NCBI RefSeq assembly: GCF_041261445.1
Contig: NZ_JBGCCU010000038.1
Location: forward strand, 1 to 64,000
Length of the DNA stretch: 64,000 nucleotides
Reading direction: 5' to 3'
DNA from: Catenulispora sp. EB89
Lineage (GTDB): Bacteria > Actinomycetota > Actinomycetes > Streptomycetales > Catenulisporaceae
The notes beneath the pieces are model-generated. The model did no database searches. It was not told where the DNA came from and was given only the letters and a program-made list of their open reading frames with translations. Both the position numbers and the translations under genes were made by a program. Within the stretch, counting starts at the first letter, position 1, and each line of letters opens with the position of its first letter. This document shows, one piece after another, positions 16,909-28,078 of this stretch.

Positions 16909-19900
16909 CTATCTCAGCGCGTCGCGGAGTCTGCGCAGGGTCGCGACACCGTCGGAGTGCCCCGCGAGCTCAGCATCTGCGATGGCCTTGTCGAGCCGGG
17001 CCTTCGCAGCGTCCTCCCGATCCAGGGACCGGTACTCGATGACCGCGGCCTGCCGTATCGCGTCGAACCGTGGCGGAATCCCCGAGAACCCGGGCCGGTC
17101 GTACAACATCGAGGCACGCTCCAACTGCGCGATCGCCTCCTCCGGCCGCCCGGCGGCGTTGAGCACCCACCCCCGCGTGTAGCAGGTCTGAGCCTCGTCG
17201 ACCTCGACACTCAGGAACTGCGTCCGCGACTGCTCGGCGAAGTCGACCCGCATTCGATCGGCCTCCGCGAGATACCCGAGCGCATCATCAGCACCCTCAG
17301 CCCCGAACGCATTCATGGTCTCCCCAGCCATATCGCGCAACGCCTCGGTCATATCCGGAATCCGAGGCGCCACCACATTCGACGCCACAGCCCGCGCCCA
17401 AGCAGCCCGCGCCCCCTCCCAATTCCGAGCCAAAGCCAAAGCCCCCGCCGCCTCAGCCGCCGCCGCAGTCAACCGACTGGCATCCGGCCACCCATCAACA
17501 GCATCCGCGACATGCAGAAACTCCACCGCCGCCGCCCGCGGCTCATCCAACGCGAGCAGCCCCCTGGCGAGATCGGCCCGCACCTGCACCATGAGCATGT
17601 CGGCGCGCGTGGGGTGCTTGAAGGGCTTCGGCGACGGGGCCGGTGCGGCATGCGCCGCCTGATCGCCGACCGTTCCGCCGCTCGTGCCCGCAGCGGTGCT
17701 CGCGGCCGCGGTGCCCGGTTCGACGCCGCGCTGGCTTGCATCGGCCGAAGCAGCTTGGGCATCAGCGACCTCGCCGCTCGCGCCCGCAGCAGCCGGGCCA
17801 CCAAGCGCATCGGTGCTCGCGGCCGCGGTACCCAGTTCGGCGCCGCGCTGGCTCATGTCGGCCGGAGCAGCGAGAGCTTCGGCGCCCGTAGTCGCGGTGC
17901 TCGGCTCAGTGCCGGGCTGGCTCGCGTCGGCGGCAGCCGGAGTGCCGATTGCCTCGGCGTTCGCGGTCGCGGCACTTGGCTCGGTGCCGGACTGGCTCGC
18001 ATCGGCCAAAGCAGCCGGAGCAGCGAGAGTTTCGGCGCCCGTAGTCGCGGTGCTCGGCTCAGTGCCGGGCTGGCTCGCGTCGGCGGCAGCCGGAGTGCCG
18101 ATTGCCTCGGCGTTCGCGGTCGCGGCACTTGGCTCGGTGCCGGACTGGCTCGCATCGGCCAAAGCAGCCGGAGCAGCGAGAGTTTCGGCGCCCGTAGTCG
18201 CGGTGCTCGGCTCAGTGCCGGGCTGGCTCATGTCGGCCGGAGCTGCGAGAGCTTCGGCGTCCGCAGTCGCGGCACTCGGCTCGGCGCCGAGCTGGCTTGC
18301 ATCGGCCAAACCAGCTGGGTCGCCAGCGACCCCGCCGCTCGCGTCGGCCGGACCTCCGACAGCTTCGGCGCCCGCGGTCGTAACACTCAGCCCGGCATCC
18401 GCGCCCCGCCCCGCATACCCCCCATCCTCCCGAAGCGGCGTCTCCACCAGCGTCTCCAGCACCGCGACCGCATCCGCCGTCTGCCCCTGCGCCGCGAGCG
18501 CGTTGCTCATCCGCCAGCGCGACTCCACCGCGCCGAACGCGTCGCCCTCGCGGTCGAGGCGGACCGCCGCCTCCGCGAAGGCGCGGACCGCCGTCGCCGG
18601 TTCGCCGCCCTGCAGTGCCGTTTCCGCGAGGAGTCGGTACAGGGGCGTCAGCTCGTCGGCGTCGACTGCCGGGTGCGCTTCGGCGATGCCTGTCTGCAGG
18701 ACCTGCATCGCCTCGGCGTGTCGGTCCTGGCCGGCCAGTGCGAGGCCCACCAGCATGCGCGAGCGGTGCAGACGCCATGGCCAGCCCAGGTCCGTGAAGA
18801 TCAGCAGTGCGTGCCGCGCCAGTGGTTCCGCGGCCTTCGGGTCGTCGTGCGTGGCGTCGTATTCCGCGACCGCCTCCAGAACCAGCGCCAGGCGCTGCGG
18901 TGCGTCGAAGCCGCTGCCTTCGCGGACCATCCGGTCCGTCTCCGCGCGGAAGACGCCCAGCCAGCGCTCCGCGTCCGCCGGGTCGGCGGCGCGCATCGCC
19001 GCGTTGCGTGCCGCGAACACCCGGCTCTGGTGCACGACCAGCTTCTGCACCTGCGCGTCCGCGAGGTTCGGGCCGAGGTCGCCGTCGGCCAGCAGCGCGT
19101 CGATTCGTTGCAGGAGCGCGTTCAGCTCCGGCCATGTCTCCTCGACGACGGCCGAAGCGTCAGTGTCCTGATCCCCGCGCGTCGCCTTGCTCCACTGCAC
19201 GCGTGCCGCCGACGCGATCGCGCGGTCCGGACGCCCCGCGCGCTCGTAGTACTCCGCGGCCTCCGTGAAGTACCTGTTGACTGCGTCCCAGTCCCGCTCC
19301 TGGTGCGCACGCGACGCCCGCTCCGTTGCGATCTCGGCGCGCAGCACGTCGTCGACCTTGTCCGCGTCCGGCCCCGCCGCCCGCTCCAGCAGCACGTCCC
19401 ACAGCCGCCGGGAATCCGGGTGGAACTGCCGGTCCAGCAGCAGCGCCTCGGCCACCAGCGCCCCGAAGTCGTCTGGGACCGGCGTCTCAGGCACCTGCGA
19501 TGCCGATGCCGAGAGCAGTACGGCCGACCCGGCCGCGGGTACCGCCAGCGGCGTCGCAGTACCCTCCGAACCCTCCAACGCCGCCGCGCGCACTCCCAGG
19601 TTCAGTTCGGCGACCAGCGGTTCCAGCGCCAGCTGCGCGGCCCGCCGCTCCGACACCGATGCGTTCCCGTTCCGGGCGTCGAACCGCGCCGCGAGCGCGT
19701 CCGCGTCGGCCGCGGCCGACGCCAGCAGCTCCGCGACCGTCCACTCCCGGCCCAGTGGCCCGCCGCACGGCGTGTCGCCGTGCCCGACCGCCGCCAGCCG
19801 GCGCAGCAGCACCTCGACGCGCGTCAGGAAGTCCAGCCGGCCCAGCGGCGCCGCCGTGAAGCCGAACAGCGCCCGGTTCTGCGCCAGCAGCTCCAGCCCG

Positions 19901-20688
19901 CGCGCCTCGTTGCCGGTCAGCGCGCAGAACTCCAGGTGCCGCCCGACCTCGGCCAGGTACGCCTCGCGCCCCCGCACCGCCCGGTACGCGCTCAGGTGCG
20001 CCCCGCGCGCCTCGTCCGTGCGCCCCAGCCGGACCAGCGGCAGCAGCGCCGAGGACTGGCTCGCGTGCGGCTCCTCGTCGCAGGTGCTGCGGCCGTTCAG
20101 GGTGGCCTCCAGCTCGGCCATCCCGATCTCGTCCTCGCCGCGCCCGAAGTGGTACTCGGCACGCGCCCGGGCCTCGCAGGCCTCGCAGTCGCTCATCCGC
20201 GTCCGGCCGCGGGTGGCCCACAGCTCGTAGGCCTGCTCCTCGCCCTCGCCGATGTGCTGCGCGAGGAAGTGCAGCTGCCCGTACACCGGCTGCAGGCCGT
20301 AGTCGGCCGCCTCGTAGCGCTTGCGCATCTCGGCGATCCAGCCGCGGATCGCGGCCAGCGGCACGTCCGGGGTCCCGAGCAGCCCGGAGCCGACCCACTT
20401 GAAGTACCAGAAGACGCGGTGCGCCTCCCAGTCGTCGAACGCCTTCGGGTTCCGGTCCCACAGCCTCAGCAGCCGCGCGAACACCACCGGGTACTTCACC
20501 CGCTCGCCGCTGCCGCGGTAGGCGCTCATCAGCTCGACCAGCGCGGTCGCGGTGACCTCGTCGTCGCCGAACGCCTCGGCCTCGTCCGCGATCTCCTCGG
20601 CGATCGCCGCCTTGGCCCGGCCGTCGGCCCGGTCGCGGTTCTCGCGCAGGGCGCCGAAGAACTCCTCCTTCGTGCCGAACCCGCTCAC
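16909..20688 (-). CDS. Giant TPR-like repeat protein coupled to the HSP90-family gene
   Basis: 1259 residues from GTG 20688, which overlaps the HSP90 stop (GTGA). No signal peptide or membrane span is visible, so it is probably cytoplasmic. About 1-730 and 1030-1259 are helical TPR-like repeats, for example YYERAGRPDRAIASAARVQW, AGQDRHAEAMQVLQTG and AGRPEEAIAQLERASMLYDR. Between them is a low-complexity Ala/Ser/Thr/Glu/Pro linker of about 270 residues made of ADASQxGTEPS-type units. This linker includes two nucleotide-identical 153-bp repeats. The frame runs open for another 483 codons upstream, but that part is an Arg/Gly-rich shadow of the HSP90 gene. Coupling suggests a scaffold or co-chaperone for the HSP90-like protein (inference). 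Confidence 0.83.
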   Translation of the reverse strand: MSGFGTKEEFFGALRENRDRADGRAKAAIAEEIADEAEAFGDDEVTATALVELMSAYRGSGERVKYPVVFARLLRLWDRNPKAFDDWEAHRVFWYFKWVGSGLLGTPDVPLAAIRGWIAEMRKRYEAADYGLQPVYGQLHFLAQHIGEGEEQAYELWATRGRTRMSDCEACEARARAEYHFGRGEDEIGMAELEATLNGRSTCDEEPHASQSSALLPLVRLGRTDEARGAHLSAYRAVRGREAYLAEVGRHLEFCALTGNEARGLELLAQNRALFGFTAAPLGRLDFLTRVEVLLRRLAAVGHGDTPCGGPLGREWTVAELLASAAADADALAARFDARNGNASVSERRAAQLALEPLVAELNLGVRAAALEGSEGTATPLAVPAAGSAVLLSASASQVPETPVPDDFGALVAEALLLDRQFHPDSRRLWDVLLERAAGPDADKVDDVLRAEIATERASRAHQERDWDAVNRYFTEAAEYYERAGRPDRAIASAARVQWSKATRGDQDTDASAVVEETWPELNALLQRIDALLADGDLGPNLADAQVQKLVVHQSRVFAARNAAMRAADPADAERWLGVFRAETDRMVREGSGFDAPQRLALVLEAVAEYDATHDDPKAAEPLARHALLIFTDLGWPWRLHRSRMLVGLALAGQDRHAEAMQVLQTGIAEAHPAVDADELTPLYRLLAETALQGGEPATAVRAFAEAAVRLDREGDAFGAVESRWRMSNALAAQGQTADAVAVLETLVETPLREDGGYAGRGADAGLSVTTAGAEAVGGPADASGGVAGDPAGLADASQLGAEPSAATADAEALAAPADMSQPGTEPSTATTGAETLAAPAALADASQSGTEPSAATANAEAIGTPAAADASQPGTEPSTATTGAETLAAPAALADASQSGTEPSAATANAEAIGTPAAADASQPGTEPSTATTGAEALAAPADMSQRGAELGTAAASTDALGGPAAAGASGEVADAQAASADASQRGVEPGTAAASTAAGTSGGTVGDQAAHAAPAPSPKPFKHPTRADMLMVQVRADLARGLLALDEPRAAAVEFLHVADAVDGWPDASRLTAAAAEAAGALALARNWEGARAAWARAVASNVVAPRIPDMTEALRDMAGETMNAFGAEGADDALGYLAEADRMRVDFAEQSRTQFLSVEVDEAQTCYTRGWVLNAAGRPEEAIAQLERASMLYDRPGFSGIPPRFDAIRQAAVIEYRSLDREDAAKARLDKAIADAELAGHSDGVATLRRLRDALR
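17888..18193. repeat. 153-bp in-frame tandem repeat, two identical copies
   Basis: Copies at 17888-18040 and 18041-18193 look identical base for base, and diverged partial copies flank both sides. The period equals 51 codons, so the TPR protein gains or loses 51-residue linker units without a frameshift. Each unit holds two related half-units of about 25 residues. Confidence 0.92.
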
Positions 20689-22565
20689 GCGTCCCCCAGC
20701 GTGTCGGAGGCCTTGTCCGCCGCGGAGCCGCGGCCTTCGCCGGAGCCGGCCGCGGCCGCCGCGAACTCCAGCAGCCCGATGAACGACCGGTTCAGCAGCG
20801 CGTGGTCCGTCGGCCGCAGCGGACGCCGCGACAACAGCAGCGCCTGCCCGTACAGCGCCTCGATCGCGGTCTCCGACAGCCCCGCGTCCGGGATGTCCGC
20901 GATCTTGCGGATCAGGGGGTTGAGATGGTTGACGATCAGCTGCGCGCGCGGCGCCGAGGACCCCAGCGACCCCAGGATCCCGGCCCACAGCTCGTCGGCG
21001 TCGGCCGACAGCTCCGCGCGCCGCCGCTCGTGCCGGGCCTCGCGGTTGTCGACCAGCATCGCCGGCACGCCGACCGGCTGGAACGAGCGCAGCGCGACGT
21101 CGGTGTCGAACTTGTCGCACACCGCGCGGGCCCGCGCCAGGAACGCCGCCGCGGCCAGCTCCGCCGCCGGGTCCACGGTGTCCAGGTGCGCGCTGACCGT
21201 CTCCGGGTCCAGGTCCGCGACCGTGACCCCGGGCCGCACCTCCGGCAGCCGGTGCACCAGCTCCCGGTCGTACACGTAGCCGCCGTTGACGACGCCCAGC
21301 CCGGCCGAGGCCGCGATCGGCGCGACCTGCCGGAACTCCTCGACGCTGGACGTCACCAGCACCACCGGGTGCGCGCGGGCGAACTCGTCCAGGCTGACGT
21401 TGCCGTCCGTGGTCTCGAACGGCAGCCACGGCAGCAGCAGCGCCAGCAGCCGGTCGTCGTAGCGGGCCAGCGCCTTGACCGCCAGGTGGTGCACGTCGAT
21501 GAAGCGCCGCAGCAGCGTCAGGTCCGAGGCCGCCAGCCCCACCAGCCACTCGCGGATCCGCTCGCCGATCGCGTCGCGCACCGCGGCCAGCGTCTCGTCC
21601 TCGTACAGGGACTCGCGCGAGGCCGTGGGCCGCAGGCCGGTGGTGTCCACGACACAGGACACGAAGAAGGCCCAGTCCGGCACCAGTTCCTGCGCGGAGT
21701 CCGACAGCAGCATGCCCTTGAGGTGGACGCGGTGGCCCGAGCGCTTCGTCGGGTGCACCGGCGTGGGCAGCACGAACGCCACGCCCCTGAGCCCGACCAG
21801 CGGCAGGTCCAGGTCGATGGTGTCCAGCGGGGTGAAGTCGAACGTCGACTTCGCGTACCCGGCCAGCGCCTCGCGCCGGGCCAGCGGCGAGCCGTAGTGC
21901 CGGTCCCACACCGGCGGCGTGTCGTTGACCTTGCTGACGTCGCCGAACCGGTCGACGATCTCCACGTCGTAGCGCAGCAGTGAGCCGAAGTGCCGGGCCA
22001 GCCGCAGCACCCGGTTCGGCTCCAGCCACTCGCTGCCGTCGGCGCGCGGCACCAGGGTGACCGTGGTGCCCGGCGCGACCGCCTGGTCCGCCGGCAGGGT
22101 CCTGATCTGGTACGTGCCGTCGCTGCGGCCGCGCCACTCCACGGCCGGCGCGGCGGTGTCGCGGGCGCTGCGCGAGACCACGGTGATCTCGTCGGCCACC
22201 ACGAAGCAGGCGAGCAGGCCGATGCCGAACTGGCCGATGAAGTCCTGGCGGGCCGCGGACAGGTCCAGGCCGCCGTCCTCGGCGCGCTTGGAGGAGCGGC
22301 CGATGGTGGCCAGGAAGGTGTGCACGTCGGCCTCGGTCAGCCCGACGCCGGAGTCCTCGACCTGGATGCCGCCGTCGACGCCGGTCCGGATCCGGATCTG
22401 CGCCGGGGCGGAGGGGTCGAGCATCCGGCGCGCCGTGATGGCGTCCACGGCGTTCTGCATCAGTTCCCGCAGATACACCTTGGGGGAGGAGTAGAGGTGG
22501 TGCGAGAGCAGGTCGACCAGTCCGCGCAGGTCGACTTGGAAGGTGTGGTCGGGCTCGGTGCTCAC
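20685..22565 (-). CDS. HSP90-family (HtpG-like) GHKL ATPase
   Basis: 626 residues from GTG 22565, with GTAGGGGAC upstream as a fair ribosome site. The N-terminal GHKL ATPase is intact: ELMQNAVDAI, DSGVGLT, and the lid motif GQFGIGLLACF. The middle domain carries RPTASRESLYED, matching the catalytic-arginine loop of HSP90. The C-terminal third diverges from E. coli HtpG, and no eukaryotic MEEVD tail is present (it ends DTLGDA). It is the middle gene of a minus-strand operon: 10 bases after the 364-residue gene and overlapping the giant TPR gene. It may be a chaperone dedicated to a specific client or complex rather than a general HtpG (inference). Confidence 0.9.
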   Translation of the reverse strand: MSTEPDHTFQVDLRGLVDLLSHHLYSSPKVYLRELMQNAVDAITARRMLDPSAPAQIRIRTGVDGGIQVEDSGVGLTEADVHTFLATIGRSSKRAEDGGLDLSAARQDFIGQFGIGLLACFVVADEITVVSRSARDTAAPAVEWRGRSDGTYQIRTLPADQAVAPGTTVTLVPRADGSEWLEPNRVLRLARHFGSLLRYDVEIVDRFGDVSKVNDTPPVWDRHYGSPLARREALAGYAKSTFDFTPLDTIDLDLPLVGLRGVAFVLPTPVHPTKRSGHRVHLKGMLLSDSAQELVPDWAFFVSCVVDTTGLRPTASRESLYEDETLAAVRDAIGERIREWLVGLAASDLTLLRRFIDVHHLAVKALARYDDRLLALLLPWLPFETTDGNVSLDEFARAHPVVLVTSSVEEFRQVAPIAASAGLGVVNGGYVYDRELVHRLPEVRPGVTVADLDPETVSAHLDTVDPAAELAAAAFLARARAVCDKFDTDVALRSFQPVGVPAMLVDNREARHERRRAELSADADELWAGILGSLGSSAPRAQLIVNHLNPLIRKIADIPDAGLSETAIEALYGQALLLSRRPLRPTDHALLNRSFIGLLEFAAAAAGSGEGRGSAADKASDTLGDA

Positions 22566-22575
22566 GTGGTGTCCC

Positions 22576-23670
22576 CTACTTCTTCCGCTTCTTGACGCAG
22601 TCCTGCCGTGCCACCGCGAACACCCGCTCGGGGTCGCCGCGATACCGCCACGGGGCCTTGGTGGCGTGGTCCCCGATCCGCTCGAACAGTCGGCCCGCGG
22701 TCTCCTTGTCGTCCGCGAGCCAGAAGGCCATCGCGAAGGTGTTCAGTGCGATGTACGGGGAGGACGTCGGGGCGAAGGCCGGGTGGAACACCGAGGCCTC
22801 CGCGGCCTGGTGCAGTTCCTTGAGCACCGCCGCGTCCCGGATGTAGACGTCGTCGGGGCCCTGCTCCAGGTCCAGCCAGTGCTCCAGGTGGGCCTGCGCG
22901 ACGAGTTCGCCGAGGCCGCTGCCGGGCGGGGCGGCGTCGAAGGTCCGGGTGGCGAACGCGTGCATCTCCTCGTGCGAGCCGCCCCACTTCGCGCACAGCT
23001 GCTGGAGCATCTGGCGGTGCAGACCGACGTGCTCCGGGGCGCGCTTGATCCCGGCCTGGAACCGGCGGCGGGTGATCCCGACGCCGTGCTCCAGCCCGCG
23101 GCTGGTGACGCACAACGTGTACCAGGGCGCGGCGCCGGCCGGATCGAGCTCGACCGCGGTGTACAGGTACTCCTCGGCGACCCGCAGCCGCTCGTGGAAG
23201 ACCCGGAACTGCTCCTCCGACACCTGCGTGGCGCGGTAGCCGGTGCGTGCCTCCCAGGCCCACGCCGAGTGCCGGGCGCCTGCCACGCTCAGCGCGAGCG
23301 GGTCGCCGGGCAGCTGCTCGGGCAGCTTGAGCAGGAAGTCGCCGCCGAGGTCCTCGACGTTGGCGATGAGGAAGGTGAGCCGCTCGAAGTCGCCGCACTC
23401 CCGCACCGGCCGCAGGATCGCCTCCATGCCCGGCCAGTCGGCCACCCGCGCGGCCTGCCGCAACACCGCGAGCTCGGGATCACCGTGCGACCGGTCGATC
23501 GGCACCGGCTTCACGGCGGGCGTCTCCGCGGCGCGCGCGGGCCGCCCGGGCTGCCCGGGACGCCCCGCAGTCCGGCTCCCCCGCCGCGCGCCGTACTTCG
23601 TAGACACCTCGCGGATGACGGAGGCGGCGGCTACAGCACCAATCGCTATGGCCGGGATACTCGACGTCAA
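22576..23670 (-). CDS. Unrecognised helical protein heading the HSP90 operon
   Basis: 364 residues from TTG 23670, supported by GAGGGGA about 8 bases upstream. The N terminus has a hydrophobic stretch (IPAIAIGAVAAASVI) that could be a membrane anchor, then a basic Pro/Gly/Arg-rich linker (about 25-55). The remaining 300 residues are helical and TPR-like, with the ending GDHATKAPWRYRGDPERVFA. That ending recalls bacterial DUF4034-like proteins, but I am not sure of the family. The HSP90-family gene starts 10 bases after its stop, so the three genes form one operon. Confidence 0.72.
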   Translation of the reverse strand: MTSSIPAIAIGAVAAASVIREVSTKYGARRGSRTAGRPGQPGRPARAAETPAVKPVPIDRSHGDPELAVLRQAARVADWPGMEAILRPVRECGDFERLTFLIANVEDLGGDFLLKLPEQLPGDPLALSVAGARHSAWAWEARTGYRATQVSEEQFRVFHERLRVAEEYLYTAVELDPAGAAPWYTLCVTSRGLEHGVGITRRRFQAGIKRAPEHVGLHRQMLQQLCAKWGGSHEEMHAFATRTFDAAPPGSGLGELVAQAHLEHWLDLEQGPDDVYIRDAAVLKELHQAAEASVFHPAFAPTSSPYIALNTFAMAFWLADDKETAGRLFERIGDHATKAPWRYRGDPERVFAVARQDCVKKRKK

Positions 23671-23874
23671 AGTGTGGTCCCCTCGATCCCCTCCGTTGTC
23701 CCGGTCCGGCGCGGTTCACGGCCCGGCACGGCTACCGTAGCCGAACGGACCGTCACTGCGGTAACCGGTTCCGTCGCTGCGCCGCAGGTCAGCTATCCGT
23801 CCTGGGGTTGGGGATGGGACGGTTCGGGGCGCTTGAGGAACTGGTGTGCGGATCGCGGCCGTTAGGCTGGCGGG

Positions 23875-24471
23875 GTGGCTGCGGGCGGAGGAGTTCTCAA
23901 GGGGCTGACAGAGGTTTGGCGCGAGCGGATGGGTGATCGGACGCCGCTGGCCCATCAGTACGTGACCGAGCATCGTGAGCGCTGGGTGCGATTCCACAGC
24001 CTGCCGGAGTCGCAGCGCTACGCGACGAACGACGCGGAGCGGCGGACGATCCTGGACCGGCACTACACGGTTCTCGACGAGCTTTTCGGTGGCCGGGACG
24101 TCTACATCATGACTTCCACCTGGTCGAACACCGTGGAACCGGAGCGGAGATCGCGGCTCGATCTGCGGGTCAACCCGGGAAGCGCGCTGTGGTGGTCGTT
24201 CCTGTCCGAAGACGACCCGGACCCCGACTTCGTCGTCCACACCCACGTCTACGTCTCGTGGACCAGCTGGTCGGTCGGGAGCCTGGACCGACTGCTGAGC
24301 GCGGTCGCCGAAGACCGGACCGCCAACGCCGTGATCGCCGACCGCCGGCTCCTCCGCATGTACCACCCTTACGACGGCGGCGCCGACGTGCTGGCTGTCG
24401 ACACCGCGGAGCGCGACGCCTTGCGCGAGCGCCACGCCGACTGGCTGTCGAAACGCCCCTCGGGCATGTAG
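23875..24471 (+). CDS. Conserved-looking protein of unknown function
   Basis: 198 residues from GTG 23875. No signal peptide or membrane span. It is an acidic/aromatic alpha-beta protein with motifs such as DRHYTVLDELFGG, DVYIMTSTWS and HPYDGGADVLA. The composition is balanced, unlike the antisense frames. I do not recognise a catalytic signature. It is divergent from the HSP90 operon across a 204-base gap that should hold both promoters, and its job is not indicated by the neighbours. Confidence 0.6.
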   Translation: MAAGGGVLKGLTEVWRERMGDRTPLAHQYVTEHRERWVRFHSLPESQRYATNDAERRTILDRHYTVLDELFGGRDVYIMTSTWSNTVEPERRSRLDLRVNPGSALWWSFLSEDDPDPDFVVHTHVYVSWTSWSVGSLDRLLSAVAEDRTANAVIADRRLLRMYHPYDGGADVLAVDTAERDALRERHADWLSKRPSGM

Positions 24472-24527
24472 AAACCGACCGCGCTGCATCTCTTCCACAA
24501 ATCCGCCGAATCTGTAGCCTGACCCCC

Positions 24528-26027
24528 GTGGCCGAAAACAGCATGCGCCGTCGCACTCTCCTAGCCGCCTCCGCAACGACCGCCGCCTCCGCCGCCGCGT
24601 TCAGCACCCTCGGGGTGTCCGCCGCGAACGCCGACTACACCACGACCGTCGATCCCGGTACTTCGTGGGGGACCTGGGAGGGCTGGGGCACGTCGCTCGC
24701 CTGGTGGGCCAAGGCCTTCGGGAATCGGGACGACATCGCGGACATCTTCTTCACGCTCAACTCCGCGCCCTACAACGGCGGCACGCTGCCGGGCCTCGGG
24801 CTGACCATCGTGCGCTACAACGCCGGCGCCTGTAGCTGGAACTCCATCGGCGGTACGACGATGGTGCAGGGCGCCGCCGTGCAGTCCACGCGGCAGATGG
24901 AGGGCTACTGGCTCGACTGGTACTCCCAGGACCCGGCCTCCGCCAGCTGGAACTGGTACGTCGACGCCCCGCAGCGCAACATGCTTTGGAAGGCGCGCGA
25001 TCGCGGCGTCAACCACTTCGAGCTCTTCTCCAACTCGCCGATGTGGTGGATGTGCTACAACCACAACCCCTCCGGCTCCGCCGACGGGACCTCGGACAAC
25101 CTCCAGTCGTGGAACTACCAGCAGCACGCCGTGTACCTCGCGACGATCGCCAAGTACGCGCACGACAACTGGGGTTTCCAGTTCACCTCCGTCGAGGCGT
25201 TCAACGAGCCCGTCTCCGGCTGGTGGAAGGCCGACAGTTCCTCGCAGGAGGGCTGCCACTTCAACGTCTCGACGCAGGCGACCGTCATCAACTATCTCCG
25301 CGCCGAGCTCAACAGCCGCGGCCTCACCGGGACGCCGGTCGCGTCCTCCGACGAGAACACCTACGACGAGGCCACCGCGACGTTCCAGGGCCTGGGCGGC
25401 ACCGCGCAGGGCAACGTCGGGAAGATCAACACCCACGGCTACCAGTACGGCGGCGGCCGCCGCGACCTCCTCTACGACGCCGCGAAGTCGGCCGGCAAGG
25501 TCCTGTGGAACTCCGAGTACGGCGAGGGCGACGCCTCGGGCATGTCCCTGGCGAGCAACCTGAACCTCGACCTCACCTGGCTGCACCCGACCGCCTGGGT
25601 CTACTGGCAGGTCCTCGACGGCGGCGGCTGGGGCGCCATCCAGTGCGACGAGGCCGCCGGCACCACCGGCGCCGTCAACCCCAAGTACTACGTCCTGGCG
25701 CAGTTCACCCGGCACATCCGCCCCGGCATGCGGCTCATCGACAGCGGCGACCACAACTCGGTGGCCGCCTACGACCCGGTGAACCACAAGCTGGTGATCG
25801 TCTGCACCAACTACGGGACCGCGCAGTGGATCAACTTCGACCTGTCGAAGTTCACCACCGTCACCGGCTCCGGCGGCAACGGCCTGGTCGGACGCTGGGC
25901 CACGCAGACCGCCGGCGGGGACGCGTACACGTACCACGCCGACACGTTCCTGCACGGGAAGGTGTTCTGGTCGTGGTTCACCACGAACACGGTCCAGTCG
26001 TTCGAGATCGACGGGGTCTACCTCTAG
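24528..26027 (+). CDS. Secreted GH30-like glycosidase, endo-beta-1,6-galactanase type
   Basis: 499 residues. A Tat-type leader (RRRTLLAASATTAAS) and signal end are followed by a (beta/alpha)8 glycosidase and a small beta-sandwich at the C terminus. GWGTSLAWWAK near the mature N terminus is characteristic of bacterial and fungal endo-beta-1,6-galactanases. The acid/base glutamate is in EAFNEP and the nucleophile is probably in WNSEYGEG. The substrate would be arabinogalactan side chains from plant material. GTG 24528 is used; ATG 24543 is equally possible, and neither has a strong ribosome site. It stands alone between an unknown gene and convergent recQ. Confidence 0.82.
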   Translation: MAENSMRRRTLLAASATTAASAAAFSTLGVSAANADYTTTVDPGTSWGTWEGWGTSLAWWAKAFGNRDDIADIFFTLNSAPYNGGTLPGLGLTIVRYNAGACSWNSIGGTTMVQGAAVQSTRQMEGYWLDWYSQDPASASWNWYVDAPQRNMLWKARDRGVNHFELFSNSPMWWMCYNHNPSGSADGTSDNLQSWNYQQHAVYLATIAKYAHDNWGFQFTSVEAFNEPVSGWWKADSSSQEGCHFNVSTQATVINYLRAELNSRGLTGTPVASSDENTYDEATATFQGLGGTAQGNVGKINTHGYQYGGGRRDLLYDAAKSAGKVLWNSEYGEGDASGMSLASNLNLDLTWLHPTAWVYWQVLDGGGWGAIQCDEAAGTTGAVNPKYYVLAQFTRHIRPGMRLIDSGDHNSVAAYDPVNHKLVIVCTNYGTAQWINFDLSKFTTVTGSGGNGLVGRWATQTAGGDAYTYHADTFLHGKVFWSWFTTNTVQSFEIDGVYL

Positions 26028-26070
26028 CGGACTACGTGTAGCCGACTACAGGCAGACAGGGACCTCAACC

Positions 26071-28020
<1,950 letters not shown>

Positions 28021-28078
28021 GCCAAGAGTCTACGGAGGTGGACCGGGGCCCGGTCGGGAGGTTGGGCGTTTTGCCAGG

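Noticed and set aside
17888-18193. CRISPR-like array
   Set aside because: Units are 153 bp, contiguous, coding and without unique spacers.
16957-21279. 1440-codon plus-strand frame opposite the TPR and HSP90 genes
   Set aside because: Extreme Arg content and reflection of the repeats on the other strand; no ribosome site or family match.
20689-22137. 483-codon upstream extension of the giant TPR frame
   Set aside because: It lies across the HSP90 gene in another frame and is Arg/Gly-rich. The GTG at 20688 in a GTGA overlap begins the balanced protein.
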